Shown piece after piece: positions 1 through 60,476 of a DNA stretch of 64,000 nt (positions within the stretch are counted from its first letter, which is position 1; each line of letters opens with the position of its first letter). The notes under the pieces were generated by a model. The model saw nothing but the letters and a program-made list of their open reading frames with translations, searched no databases and was not told the DNA's origin. Position numbers and translations under genes: made by a program. This DNA is from Bolinopsis microptera (Eukaryota; Ctenophora; Tentaculata; Lobata; Bolinopsidae): positions 14,686,280 to 14,750,279 of the forward strand of contig NC_087083.1 of assembly GCF_026151205.1 (NCBI RefSeq). Direction: 5' to 3'.

Positions 1-3000
1 TTGTGCCGACCAACCACGACAATGTCTATTATCGAAAATTTCCGCAGGCTCGCCAATCTCGGTGAAAATGACAGGATCGGACACAACTCGGGGAGCACGG
101 ACCACTGTCGTCTTCTCCGGATCTTTTACATCAGAGAAGGAACTGAGAGTGTCAGCATCCTGCCCTGAAAGGATACAGATCAGCGAAGTAAGTTTTATCC
201 GTGCTGCTAGTGGAGAACGTCCAGGATGAACACCTAGGCAAAGAAAATCCGAGCAAAAAAGGGGAGATGTGGGTTGCCAGGACAGGAATGAATTCCGACA
301 GGCCAAAAGTGGGGTGACTATTTGTACTTGCTTTATTTATATTGGCCAAAATTCTCCCATCGCCTAGCCAGGACTCCCGTCCAAATGACCCCCTAGGATT
401 CGAAAGGGTGTTTCGGGACCATCGGGGGAAATTGCTTCCACAAAAACGGGTTTTTTACCTGAGCATGTTGAACGGGTGACCTTCGTCGAGGTAGATCACC
501 TCTTTCTGCATGGCCGACCCAACCAACAATGTCTTTATCGAACTTTCCGCAGCTCCCAATCGGTAAAAATGACAGGAGGGACACAACTGGGGGAGCAGGG
601 ACCCCCTGATCGTTTTTCCCCGGACCCTTTTACATCAAAAGGAACGAGGTGTCAGCATCCTTGCCCTAAAAGGATCGACTCGCGAAGTCTTTTTTTATCC
701 GGCGGCTAGCTGGAAAAACGTCCAGAAAAACTCCGTGCCGGTCCCGAAAGGCGGGAGGCCCTTTGCTTTTTGTCGGGGTTTTTGAGACGATGATGATGGA
801 GGGGTTTCGATGACGGGAACCAAAGGAATCGCCTATCACTGCGGACGAATTGAACTAGAAGTAGAATCGTGGGATGACGACGAAAAGGAGATGGGTTGCC
901 AGGACGGGGATACTCGCGGCCAACAAACGTTCGGTGACGTACTTGTACTTCCTTTATATCCATCACTGGGCTACTAATGTCCATCCCAGCGACATGACCC
1001 CGTCCAAGGGGAAGTGGAGCCCCCTATTTATTCAAGGTAATGGCTGATCTGCCGACCGATGCGGGGGGACACTCTGCTGTCCACGAAAAGAGCTGGTGCT
1101 TCACCGGGGAGCGGTATTGAACGTGGTGACCTTCGTCGGGGTAGATCACCTCTTCTTCTGCAGGCCGACCAAACCAACAATGTCTTTATCGAACTTTCCG
1201 CGGGCTCGCCAATCTCGGGAAAAGCAGGATGGGACCCAACTCGGGGGGGGCAGGGCCCCACCTGACGTCTTCATCCGATCCTTTACTAAGAAGAATAGAG
1301 TGTCGCATCCTTCCCCCGAAAAGGATCAACCACGAAGTCATTTTAATCCGGGCTGCACGGGAAAACGTCCAAAAACTCCGTCCGGCTCCAAAATGCTGGA
1401 GGACTTGTGCTTTTTGGTGGGGTTGTTGGACGATGATAGGAGGGGGTTTCTCGTATGACGGAACCAAAAGGAAATCCCCTTTATCACGGCGGACAACTTG
1501 AACTAGAATAAATCGTCGAGACGACAAAAGGATATGTGGTTGACCGGGACGAGGAGACCGACAGCCAACAAACTTTCGGTGCGTATTTTGACTCCCCTTA
1601 TACCACCTCGGCCACAATGCTCCATCGCCTAGCGACAGTGACTCCCCCTTCCAAGGAATGGAGTCCCCTAGTGATAAAGGGTAAGGGCTGATTCTGCCGA
1701 CCGATCGTGCCGGAACCGCGCCACGAAATAAGGGGTGCTGTCACTGAGCAGGGATTGAACTGGTGCCCTTTCGTCGAGGTAGATCCCTCTTCTTCGCATG
1801 TGCCGACCAACCGACAAGTTTTTATCGAACTTTCCGCAGCTGCCACTCGGGAAAAGACAGGAGGGACCACTCGGGGAGAAAACGGACCACCTATCGCTTA
1901 CCGGATCCTTTACCGAGAAGGAACTGAGAGTGTCAGCACCTTGCCCTGCAAAGGAAAACTCAGGAAGTCAGTTTTTATCCTGCTGCAAGGGAGAACGTCC
2001 AATAAACTCCTTTTGGGCCGGTTCCGAAATGGCGGGAGACTTGTCCTTTGTCGTGGTTTTGAGACGAATATGGATGGGTTCTCGAGCGGGAACCGAAGAA
2101 TCGCCTTACACTGCGGCGAACTTGAACAGAAGTAGAATCGTGGGATGAGACGAAAAGGATGATTGGTTACCAGACAGGATGATCTCACGGCCCAAACAAA
2201 CGTGCCCGGGACAATTGAACTTTGCCTTATATCCATCACTCGGCTCACTAAGTCCCCCTCGCCTAGCACATGACCCCCGTCCAAGGAAGGGAGCCCCTAG
2301 TGATTAAAGGGAATGGCTGTTTTCTGCCGACCGATGCTGCCGGACACCTTGCTGTCCACGAAATAGACGGTGCTGTCCCCCTGGGGGGCGGGTGATTGAA
2401 CGGGTGACCTTCTCAGAATCACCTCTTCTTCGCGTCCGACCAACCAGACAATGTCTTTATCGAACTTTTTCCGCCTCCGCCAATCTGGGGAAAAAAAAGC
2501 AGGAGACACAACTCGGGAGCACGGACCACCTGATCGTTTTCATCCGGATTTTTTACTAGAAAAGGGAAACTGAATGTCAGCTCCTTGCCCGCAAAGATCA
2601 ACCCCAGGGGAAAGTCAGTTTATCCGTGCTGCAGCGGGAAACGTCCAGATAAACTCCTGTGCCGTCTCCGAAATGGCGGAGGATTTTGTGCTTTTTTTGT
2701 CGTGGTTGTTGATGGAGATGAGGAGTGGGTTCTCGTATGACGGGAACCGAAGGAATCGCCTTATCCGGCTGGACGAATTTAAACAGAAGTAAAACGCGGT
2801 ACGACGAAAAAGGGATAGGTGGTTGACCAGGACGAGGATGATCCGACAGGCAGACAAACGGTCGGTGACGTATTTGTACTTCTTAAACCATCCTCGGCTC
2901 ACAATGCTCCATCGCCTAGCGACGTGACTCCCTTTCCGAAGTGGATCCCCAAGGATTCAAGGTAATGGCGATTCTGCCGACCGTTTCGGCCGACACTCTT

Positions 3001-6000
3001 GCTGTCCAGCAAATAGAGCGGGTGCGTCACCGGGAGCAGGTGATTGAACGTGGTGACCTTCCGAGGTAGATCACCCTTCTTCTGAGTGCCGCCCAAACCC
3101 AAAAATTCTTTATCGAACTTTCCGCAGGCCGCCAATCTGGGTAAAAAATAAAGGGATCGACAAAAACTCGGGGAGCACGGACCACCTGATCGCCCTTCAT
3201 CCGGATCCTTTACATCAAGAAGGGGAACTGAGAGTGTCAGCATCCTTGCCCGCAAAGGATCAAAACCAGGCGAAGTCTTTTTTATCCGGCTGCAGCGGGA
3301 GAACGTCCAGATGAAACCCGGTCCGGCTCCGAAATGGCTGGAGGATTTTGTCTCTTTGCGTGGTTTTGAGACGATGATGAGGATGGGTTCCGTATACGGG
3401 GACCGAAAAAATCCCCTTATCACTGCGGGACGAACTTAAAACGAAGTAGAATCGCGATGACGACAAAAAGGGTGGTGGTTGCCAACGAGGAGACCGAGGC
3501 CAGACAAACGGTCGGGACGTACTTGTACGCCTTATACCCACTGGGCCACAAATGTCTCCATCGCCTAGCGAAAAGGCTCCCTGCCAAGGAAGTGGAGTCC
3601 CCAGTGATTCAAGGTAATGGCTGATTCTGCCGACCAAATCTCCCGGGACACTCTTGCTGTCCAGCAAAAAGCGGGGTGCTGTCCCGGGAGCAGTGTTTGA
3701 ACGTGGTGACCTCGTCGGGGTAGATCCCCTCTTCTCTGCGTGCCGCCCAAACCAACAAGTTTTCTTTATCGAACTTTCGGCAGGCTCGCCAACTCGGTGA
3801 AATGACGGATCGGACAAAACCCGGGGGAGCACGGACCACCTATCGTTTCACCCGGGGATCCTTTACTTCAAGAAGGAACTGAGAGTGTCAGCATCCTTGC
3901 CCGAAAAGGTCAGACCAGGAAGCAGTTTTACCGTGTGCTACTGGAAACGTCCAGATGAAACTCCTGTGCCGGTCTCCCAAAAGGGTGGAGGACTTTGTGC
4001 TCTTTGTCGTGGTGTTGATGGACGATAGGAGGGGATGGGTTCCGTAGACGGGAACCGAAGGAAATCGCCTTACACGCGGGGAGAACTTAAAACTAGAATA
4101 GAATCGTCGGATAAACGACAAAAGGGATGTTGGTTGACCAGGGGAGGAGACTCGACAGGCCAGACAAACGTGGGGTGACGTTTTTTGACTTGCCCTTATA
4201 TCCATCCCCGGGGGCTCACAAATGCCCCCATCGCCTAACCTACGTTCCCCTTCCCAAAGGAAGGGGGGAAGGGGGGGGGGTCCCATGATTCAAGGTTGGC
4301 TGATTCGCGACAGAAATGGGGGTGCCGGAACATCTGGCCGTAGCGAAAGGCGGGGGGGCGGGGCAGGGAGGTGATTGAAACTGGTGACCTTCGCGAGGTA
4401 ATCCCTCTTCTTCTGCTGTCCCGCCAACCAACAATGTCTTTATCGAACTTTTCCGCAGGCCGCCAATTCGGTAAAATGCGGATCGACACAAGGGGAGACG
4501 GACCATGGGGGGGCTTCAAGGATTTCATAAGAAGGAACTGGAGGTAGAGTTGCCCTGAAGGATCAATGGGTATTTTAGTGTGTAGGGAAGGGCTCCTGGG
4601 GGGAATGTGGAGGACTGTGCTTTTGTCGGGGTTGTTGGGCGAAGGATGGGGGGGGTTTCTCGTATGATGGAACCAAAAGGGGGATCGCCTTATACTGTCT
4701 GGAGGAACGAAAGAGTGAATGTTCTGGGAGACGAGGATGGTGGGTTGACCAGGAGGATGATTCGACAGGCCAGAAAACGGTCGGGGTGATTTATTTACTT
4801 GTGACATATCGGTGCTAAGCTATCGCTAGGAAGTTGACCCTGTCAAGATGTGGAGGCCCTATATTAAAAGGAATGGTGATCTGGAGATGCGTCCAAATTG
4901 CGCAGCGAAAAGAGCTGGTGCTGTCACCTGGAGCAGGTGATTGAACGTGGTGACCTTCGTCGAGGTAGACACCTCTTCTTCTGCATGTGCCGACCAACCA
5001 GACAATGTCTTTATCGAACTTTCCGCAGGCTCGCCAATCTCGGTGAAAATGACAGGATCGGACACAACTCGGGGAGCACGGACCACCTGATCGTCTTCAT
5101 CCGGATCCTTTACATCAGAGAAGGAACTGAGAGTGTCAGCATCCTTGCCCTGCAAAGGATCAGACTCCAGCGAAGTCAGTTTTATCCGTGCTGCTAGCTG
5201 GAGAACGTCCAGATGAAACCCCTGTGCCGTCTCCGAAATGGCGGGAGGACTTGTGCTCTTGTCGTGGTTGTTGATGACGATGATGAGGAGTGGGTTCTCG
5301 TATACTGGAACCGAAGGAATCGCCTTATCACTGCTGACGAACTTGAACTAGAAGTAGAATCGTCGGAGACGACGAAAAGGATATGTGGTTGACCAGACGA
5401 GGATGATCTCGACAGGCCAGACAAACGTGTCGGTGACGTACTTGTACTTGCCTTATATCCATCACTGGGCTCACTAATGTCTCCATCGCCTAGCGACAGT
5501 GACTCACATGCCAAGGAAGTGGAGTCCCCCTAGTGGGATTCATGGAATGGCTGATTCTGGCCGACCGATGCGGCCGGACACCTCTTGCTAGTCCAGCGTA
5601 ATAGAGCTGGTGCTGTCACCTGGAGCAGGTGATTGTATACGTGGTGACCTCGTGTCGTGCGAGGTAGATCACCATCTTCTTCTCTCTGCATGTGCCGACC
5701 AACCAGACAATGTCTTTATCGACTTTCCGCAGGCCTCGCCAATCTCGTGAAAATGACAGGATCGGACACAACTCGGGGAGCACGGACCACCTGATCGTCT
5801 TCATCCGGATCCTTTACATCAGAGAAGGAACTGAGAGGGTCAGCATCCTTGCCCTGCAAAGGATCAGACTCAGCGAAGTCAGTTTTATCCGTGCTGCTAG
5901 CTGGAGAACGTCAGATGAAACTCCTGTGCCGGTCTCCGAAATGGCTGGAAGGACTTGTGCTCTTTGTCGTGGGTTGTTGATGACGATGATGATGGAGTGG

Positions 6001-8299
6001 GTTCTCGTATGACTGGAACCGAAGGGAATCGCCTATCACTGCTGGAGACGAACTTGAACTAGAAGTAGAAATCGTCGGATGACGACGAAAAGGATGATGT
6101 GGTTGACCAGGACGAGGATGATCTCGACAGGCCAGACAAACGTGTCGGTGACGTACTTGTACTGCCTTATATCCATCACTCGGCTCACTAATGTCCTCCA
6201 TCGCCTAGCGACAGTGACTTCCCTGTCCAAGGAAGTGGAGTCCCCTAGTGATTCAAGGTAATGGTTTGATTCTGCCGACCGAGGGCGTGCCGGACACTCT
6301 TGCTGTCCAGCGAAATAAGCTGGTGCGTCACCTGGAGCAGGTGTTTGAACGTGGTGACCTTCGTCGAGGTAGATCACCTCTTCTTCTGCATGTGCCGACC
6401 AACCAGACAATGTCTTTATCGAACTTTCCGCAGGCTCGCCAATCTCGGTGAAAATGACGGGAAACGGACACAACTCGGGGGGGCACGGACCACCTGATCG
6501 TCTTCAACCGGATCCTTTACATCAGAGAAGGGAACGGGAGAGTGTCACATCCTTGCCCTGCAAAGGATCAGACTCAGGCGAAGTCATTTTAATCCTGCTG
6601 CTAGCTGGAGAACGTCCAGATGAAAACCTCCTGGGGCCGGTCTCCGAAATGGCTGGAGGACTTGTGCTCTTTGTCGTGGTTGTTGATGACGATGATGATG
6701 GAGTGGGTTCTCGTATGACGGAACCGAAGGAACCCGCCTTATCACTGCTGGACGAACTTGAACTAGAAGTAGAATCGTCGGATGACGACGAAAAGGATGA
6801 TGGGGTTTTGACCAGGAGGGAGGATGATCTCGACAGGCAGACAAACGTGTCGGTGACGTACTTGTACTTGCCTTATATCCATCACCGGCTCACTAATGTC
6901 TCCATCGCCTAGCGAAAAGTGACTCCCTGTCCAAGGAAGTGGAGTCCCCTAGTGATTAAAGGGTAATGGCTGATTCTGCCGACCGATGCGTGCCGGACAC
7001 TCTTGCTGTCCAGCGAAATAGAGCTGGTGCTGTCACCTGGAGCAGGTGATTGAACGTGGTGACCTTCGTCGAGGTAGATCACCTCTTCTTCTGCATGTGC
7101 CGACCAACCAGACAATGTCTTTATCGAACTTTCCGCAGGCTCGCCAATCTCGGTGAAAATGACAGGATCGGACACAACTCGGGAGCACGGACCACCTGAT
7201 CGTCTTAAATCCGGATCCTTTACATCAGAGAAGGAACTGAGATGTCAGCACCCTTTGCCCTGCAAAGGATCAGACTCAGCGAAGTCAGTTTTATCCGTGC
7301 TGCTAGCTGGAGAACGTCCAGATAAACTCCTGTCCCGGGTCTCCGAAAGGCTGGAGGACTTGTGCTCTTTGTCGTGGTTGTTGATGACGAGATGATGGAG
7401 TGGTTCTCGTATGACTGGAACCGAAGGAATCGCCTTATCACTGCGGGAAACGAACTTGAACTAGAAGTAGAATCGCGGATGACGACGAAAAGGATGATGT
7501 GGTTACCCAGGACGAGGATGATCTCGACAGGCCAGACAAACGGTCGGTGACGTACTTGTACTTGCCTTATACCTCCACTGGGCTCACTAATGTCCCCCAT
7601 CGCCTAGCGACAGTGACTCCCTGTCCAAGGAAGTGGAGTCCCTAGTGATTCAAGGTAATGGCTGATTCTGCCCGACCGATGCGTGCCGGACACTCTTGCT
7701 GTCCAGCGAAATAGAGCTGGTGGCGGGTCACCTGGAGCGGGTGATTGAACGTGGTGACCTCGTCCCGAGGTAGAAATCACCTCTTCTTCTGCATGTGCCG
7801 ACCAACCAGACAATGTCTTTATCGCACTTTCCGCAGGCTCGCCAATCTCGGTGAAATGACAGGATCGGACACAACTCGGGGAGCCCGGACCACCTGATCG
7901 TCTTCATCCGGATCCTTTACATCAGAGAAGGAACTGAGAGTGTCAGCATCCTTGCCTGCAAAGGATCAGACTCAGCGAAGTCAGTTTTATCCGTGCTGCT
8001 AGCTGGAGAACGTCAGATGAAACTCCTGTGCCGGTCTCCGAAATGGCTGGAGGACTTGTGCTCTTTGTCGTGGTTGTTGATGACGATGATGATGGAGTGG
8101 GTTCTCGTATGACTGGAACCGAAGGAATCGCCTTAATCACTGCCTGGACGAACTTGAACTAGAAGTAGAATCGTCGGATGACGACGAAAAGGATGATGTG
8201 GTTGACCAGGACGAGGATGATCTCGCAGGCCAGACAAACGTGTCGGTGACGTACTTGTACTTGCCTTATATCCATCACTCGGCTCACTAATGTCTCATC
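1..8299 (-). repeat. 696-bp repeat array, low-quality distal block (about 12 copies)
   Basis: The same 232-codon unit continues to the window edge; anchor points recur near 470, 1117, 1756, 2393, 3043, 3698, 4374, 4938, 5631, 6343, 7048 and 7741. Units shrink to about 640-680 bp and contain many single-base losses and gains, often at homopolymers, so no frame survives for long. Damage is worst at 1-4800 and fades toward 8300. I read this as the same coding array rendered by poor consensus, not as a separate element. A decayed array margin is the alternative. Confidence 0.75.
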
Positions 8300-17392
<9,093 letters not shown>

Positions 17393-19618
17393 AGACAATG
17401 TCTTTATCGAACTTTCCGCAGGCTCGCCAATCTCGGTGAAAATGACAGGATCGGACACAACTCGGGGAGCACGGACCACCTGATCGTCTTCATCCGGATC
17501 CTTTACATCAGAGAAGGAACTGAGAGTGTCAGCATCCTTGCCCTGCAAAGGATCAGACTCAGCGAAGTCAGTTTTATCCGTGCTGCTAGCTGGAGAACGT
17601 CCAGATGAAACTCCTGTGCCGGGTCTCCGAAATGGCTGGAGGACTTGTGCTCTTTGTCGTGGTTGTTGATGACGATGATGATGGAGTGGGTTCTCGTATG
17701 ACTGGAACCGAAGGAATCGCCTTATCACTGCTGGACGAACTTGAACTAGAAGTAGAATCGTCGGATGACGACGAAAAGGATGATGTGGTTGACCAGGACG
17801 AGGATGATCTCGACAGGCCAGACAAACGTGTCGGTGACGTACTTGTACTTGCCTTATATCCATCACTCGGCTCACTAATGTCTCCATCGCCTAGCGACAG
17901 TGACTCCCTGTCCAAGGAAGTGGAGTCCCCTAGTGATTCAAGGTAATGGCTGATTCTGCCGACCGATGCGTGCCGGACACTCTTGCTGTCCAGCGAAATA
18001 GAGCTGGTGCTGTCACCTGGAGCAGGTGATTGAACGTGGTGACCTTCGTCGAGGTAGATCACCTCTTCTTCTGCATGTGCCGACCAACCAGACAATGTCT
18101 TTATCGAACTTTCCGCAGGCTCGCCAATCTCGGTGAAAATGACAGGATCGGACACAACTCGGGGAGCACGGACCACCTGATCGTCTTCATCCGGATCCTT
18201 TACATCAGAGAAGGAACTGAGAGTGTCAGCATCCTTGCCCTGCAAAGGATCAGACTCAGCGAAGTCAGTTTTATCCGTGCTGCTAGCTGGAGAACGTCCA
18301 GATGAAACTCCTGTGCCGGTCTCCGAAATGGCTGGAGGACTTGTGCTCTTTGTCGTGGTTGTTGATGACGATGATGATGGAGTGGGTTCTCGTATGACTG
18401 GAACCGAAGGAATCGCCTTATCACTGCTGGACGAACTTGAACTAGAAGTAGAATCGTCTGATGACGACGAAAAGGATGATGTGGTTGACCAGGACGAGGA
18501 TGATCTCGACAGGCCAGACAAACGTGTCGGTGACGTACTTGTACTTGCCTTATATCCATCACTCGGCTCACTAATGTCTCCATCGCCTAGCGACAGTGAC
18601 TCCCTGTCCAAGGAAGTGGAGTCCCCTAGTGATTCAAGGTAATGGCTGATTCTGCCGACCGATGCGTGCCGGACACTCTTGCTGTCCAGCGAAATAGAGC
18701 TGGTGCTGTCACCTGGAGCAGGTGATTGAACGTGGTGACCTTCGTCGAGGTAGATCACCTCTTCTTCTGCATGTGCCGACCAACCAGACAATGTCTTTAT
18801 CGAACTTTCCGCAGGCTCGCCAATCTCGGTGAAAATGACAGGATCGGACACAACTCGGGGAGCACGGACCACCTGATCGTCTTCATCCGGATCCTTTACA
18901 TCAGAGAAGGAACTGAGAGTGTCAGCATCCTTGCCCTGCAAAGGATCAGACTCAGCGAAGTCAGTTTTATCCGTGCTGCTAGCTGGAGAACGTCCAGATG
19001 AAACTCCTGTGCCGGTCTCCGAAATGGCTGGAGGACTTGTGCTCTTTGTCGTGGTTGTTGATGACGATGATGATGGAGTGGGTTCTCGTATGACTGGAAC
19101 CGAAGGAATCGCCTTATCACCAGGACCAACTTTGTTCTGGCTGTCTTTAGTCACTGAAGAACTAGATGAACTATAAATAGTGTTAGCAGTGCTTTTTTCT
19201 ATAATTTCGAATTCTTCATCATCACTACTTCTCGACGAACTTAGATATTCTTTTTCCACGCTATCTGGTACCCAATAGCTCTCAAATGAACTCTCGCTCT
19301 CATATGATGTGTCTTCTAAAAGCATTGCTTCATAATCAGTTATTTCTGAGTCTTGATCTATTGTATTTGCTTCGTCGTATGAACTATTGTAATATGTTGA
19401 ATATTTTTCCAGTGATGAGGTGGAACTGCTTGAACTTACACTTCTTGATTTTAAGCTAAATCTTCTTTTCGAGACAGGTGTGATATGGTCTCTTGACCAG
19501 TCTTCTAGGGTGTGGAGAGTTGCTTCACTTTTAGATCTGAAGGTCAGGTTCCCTGGGCTGATCCTTCTGAAGTCCCTCCCTCTGGACCGCAGTGCTACCT
19601 CTCTGCCTTCTTCATTCC
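17393..19618 (-). CDS. Acidic Ser-rich segment and first 2.5 copies of the 232-aa repeat (same gene as RING)
   Basis: The exon opens at 19618 after a cag acceptor and stays open without a stop. About 165 unique residues come first (NEEGREVALRSRGRDF..., then Ser/Glu-rich with DDEEFEIIEK). At about 19119 the sequence enters the tandem repeat at DKAIPSVPVIREP. Each repeat is 232 residues (696 bp), rich in Ser, Asp, Glu, Thr and Pro, with poly-Ser and Thr tracts and no recognisable globular fold. A hydrophobic patch flanked by acids, EEEVIYLDEG, resembles a SUMO-interacting motif. The two full copies here are nearly identical in DNA, so the expansion is recent. The period is a multiple of three and the array is in frame with the RING splice; both favour real coding. 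One extra base near 17620 shifts the frame and looks like a consensus error. The 3' end of the gene is not in the window. Confidence 0.68.
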
Positions 19619-19790
19619 CTGATCAAGTAGTTACCATGGTTACTGATCAGTAAGTCTTAGGAAATATTTGATAGCAACACTGGTGGGAATAGATTTATGT
19701 TTTTATTACATATTTAATGGTATTACTATCTCGAGAGGTCAAGTACAGCTTATTTAATAAAGGTTCTTATTAAGAATGAGGTATATTTAC

Positions 19791-20851
19791 ATTTGTCACA
19801 GACAGCACAGCTTCTACCGTCCATAACGCCTTTAATGTAACAAGGATGGCACATCACGTGACCACACACGTTAGTTTTCAGTAGTTGTCCCCAAGGGAGC
19901 TCTTTGAAGTGTCGTTCACATATTCCACATATTTCTTCTGAAAATAAGATTCAAAAGATTGTTTACTAAATTCATTGTATATTAAATTCATTCGGATAAA
20001 TTTTAAGTGTCTAAACTTTAACGTTTGCTATTTGAGGATACCCCGAAACAGCTTCTTAGCACATCAAAACATTTACGCATGTAATAATATTTGTTTCACT
20101 CATTTTTCCCGTGATTTTAATCTTCCTCATTTTTTGATTGTCATTATCGTTTCAGAATATTTTGAAATTGGTATTGTATAAAATGTTAATTTCCAGTAAA
20201 GTCCGAAATGGAGATACACTAACCAGGGTCTCTAGAAGAGACTGATAACGAAACATTGCTGACTCTATCAGGATCTCTTAACTCCTCTTCTTCATCTCCT
20301 TGTGTGCTTACCTGATGATTAATGGAGTAGATATTTAGAATGCAATCAGTCAAACCAGGTAAAGTTAACATATCTTACTGTTATACCAGGTAAAGTTAAC
20401 ATATCTTACTGTAATACCAGGTAAAGTTAACATATCTTACTGTTATACCAGGTAAAGTTAACATATCTTACTGTTATACCAGGTCTTTGTTCCCCCCAAT
20501 CTCCCCACTGATTACTCCGCTGAGGCTGCGACTGAAAATACCACACTTATAACTAAACGGTTATTTTGTAGTTTGTAACTAAAGGATTATTTAGTGAATG
20601 TTCTAAACTATTTGATATATGCGGAATTGTAGTTTTACTGGTAAAGTACTCTTATAATAACTTAATAATATTATTATTTATAATTTAATCTTATAATAAT
20701 ATTAATCACGTGATACAGTATGGTCGCCCATACTGTATCACGTGACATACCTGTGGTCTTTGGGGCACCGAGAGAAGAGTAAAAGTTTTCCAGAACTTTC
20801 TGCTGTTTTTATCAGGCATATCTTGGGTTATGACCAAAGAGAAACTACACC
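19791..20851 (-). CDS. RING-finger gene, 5' exons (joins the 232-aa repeat exon)
   Basis: Exons from 5' to 3' are 20751-20851, 20480-20531, 20224-20298 (or up to 20311) and 19791-19937; the last splices to 19618. Junction phases agree throughout if the third exon uses the acceptor at 20299. The RING exon has the full C3HC4 spacing: EICGIC, 17 residues, CGHVMC, HPC, 10 residues, CAVC. RING domains of this type bind two zinc ions and usually recruit an E2 in ubiquitin ligation. A possible start is the Met at 20817-20819 (MPDKNSRKFW); the frame is open further 5', so an upstream exon may exist. The exon at 19791 ends on a good donor (AAAT|gtaaat) that joins in frame to the acidic repeat exon. 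Read-through instead stops at 19750, with AATAAA at 19702-19707 (minus strand), so a short RING-only product is possible. RING: high confidence; the 5' exons: moderate. Confidence 0.72.
20356..20484. repeat. 31-bp tandem repeat, about 4 copies, at a splice donor
   Basis: It abuts the donor of the RING-gene exon 20480-20531. On the minus strand each unit repeats ACCTG|GTATAAC, the end of the exon and the start of the intron, so each copy recreates the donor. Confidence 0.8.
20706..20745. promoter_or_regulatory. Perfect 18-bp inverted repeat (hairpin) beside a donor site
   Basis: Two exact 18-bp arms (20706-20723 and 20728-20745) flank a 4-base loop. Each arm contains TCACGTGA, an E-box palindrome. 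It lies 5 bp inside the intron after the RING-gene exon ending at 20751, where it could fold over the donor in the RNA. Function unknown. Confidence 0.6.
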
Positions 20852-22083
20852 CTGCTACTAGAGTAAAAGAGAAACATCCAATATAAACATCCAATATAAA
20901 CCTGCCCTGCTATTAGTTATATTGCAGTCTTGTTTTGGGCGGATTTTACTATTGAGTACACTAAAATAAATAAGTAACTGAAAATAAAAAGGCAAAGAAT
21001 TGTTTATAAGTTTATAATTGCACTCAGCACGATAAGAGTTTCGTATTTTCCTTGGTCTAATGATTTATAAACAACTATCAAGTAAAAGGATAAACCACAC
21101 TAATCAGTAGAGATAAAGACGAAAGGTCCGTTTTTTCAATTGTTTAAATCAAAACATAGTTTTGAAGTTCATTTAGATCTTGGATTTAAATTAACGATAC
21201 TGAGCGAAAAATGTAAAACAAAAGTTTGAAAACTAAAAGTTAAATATTAATCAACACGAATACAAGGTGTACATTGCGGGTGTTACTGCATGTTTGTTTA
21301 TATTGCAGTTATTAACCGTTCACACAGTGCCAAGCCTGCAATAACATTGTCATTACCTTAAATATAAACATATGATAATCTACACGGTGTTACGGTTTCT
21401 GGTTCACTAGAGATAAGCCATCGTATCAGCTGTACATGAACATAATATATCATACAAAATAAAATGAACTTGTTGGTTTCACTGGCATGCTTGTATCTTT
21501 GTATCAAAAAGGGAAGGATACTTTCTGTCCTTACACAGGGCCAACAACATGTTATGAAATGCTGTCTGCTACATGCCCAGCTTCTACACAAAAATGTGTA
21601 TCAGTCTACATGACTATCAGTCTACATGACTATCAGTCACTAATAGTATATATATACTAATAGTATACGGTGATTTTAGTTTTATTCACATGTTTTTATT
21701 TTTGCCCCATTTTCGGTCAATTTTTGCCCGATTGACCGGTTATTTGCACTTAGGATTTATGAGCGTTTATTTGTTGAGAAGTCGAAGAAGGATTGTAAAT
21801 TAGTAAGTTACTGATAAAAATTAGTTTCAATTGAAGCAAATGGCAATTTAATTTAAAATGCTTTCTGTTTGTTGTTGGTTAAACAGGAATTACGAAACGT
21901 TTTTGAATTGCTTTTGAAAATGAGTGAGAATTGATCTTAACACAACGAAAATAAATTTATGTAAATGCTTGTCTAAAAATAATCTAAAAGTTCAATTGCA
22001 TATGTATCTAAATATGATATTTTAAAAACAGTGTTAAATCTCTCCCAAATGTGTCAAATGTTCAGAAATGTCCATAAAAATGT
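20852..22083. other. Intergenic region between the RING gene and the D8C gene
   Basis: AT-rich sequence with no convincing exon in either strand. It contains a short duplication (catccaatataaa, twice, 20873-20902), a repeated TATCAGTCTACATGAC near 21600, and otherwise nothing I can name. The D8C gene's 3' UTR and the RING gene's 5' end must fall here. Confidence 0.6.

Positions 22084-60476
<38,393 letters not shown>

Noticed and set aside
19690..19937. RING exon as the C-terminal end of an unrelated gene stopping at 19750
   Set aside because: Possible as an isoform, but the donor at 19791 joins in phase to the repeat exon, so a single gene is the better model.
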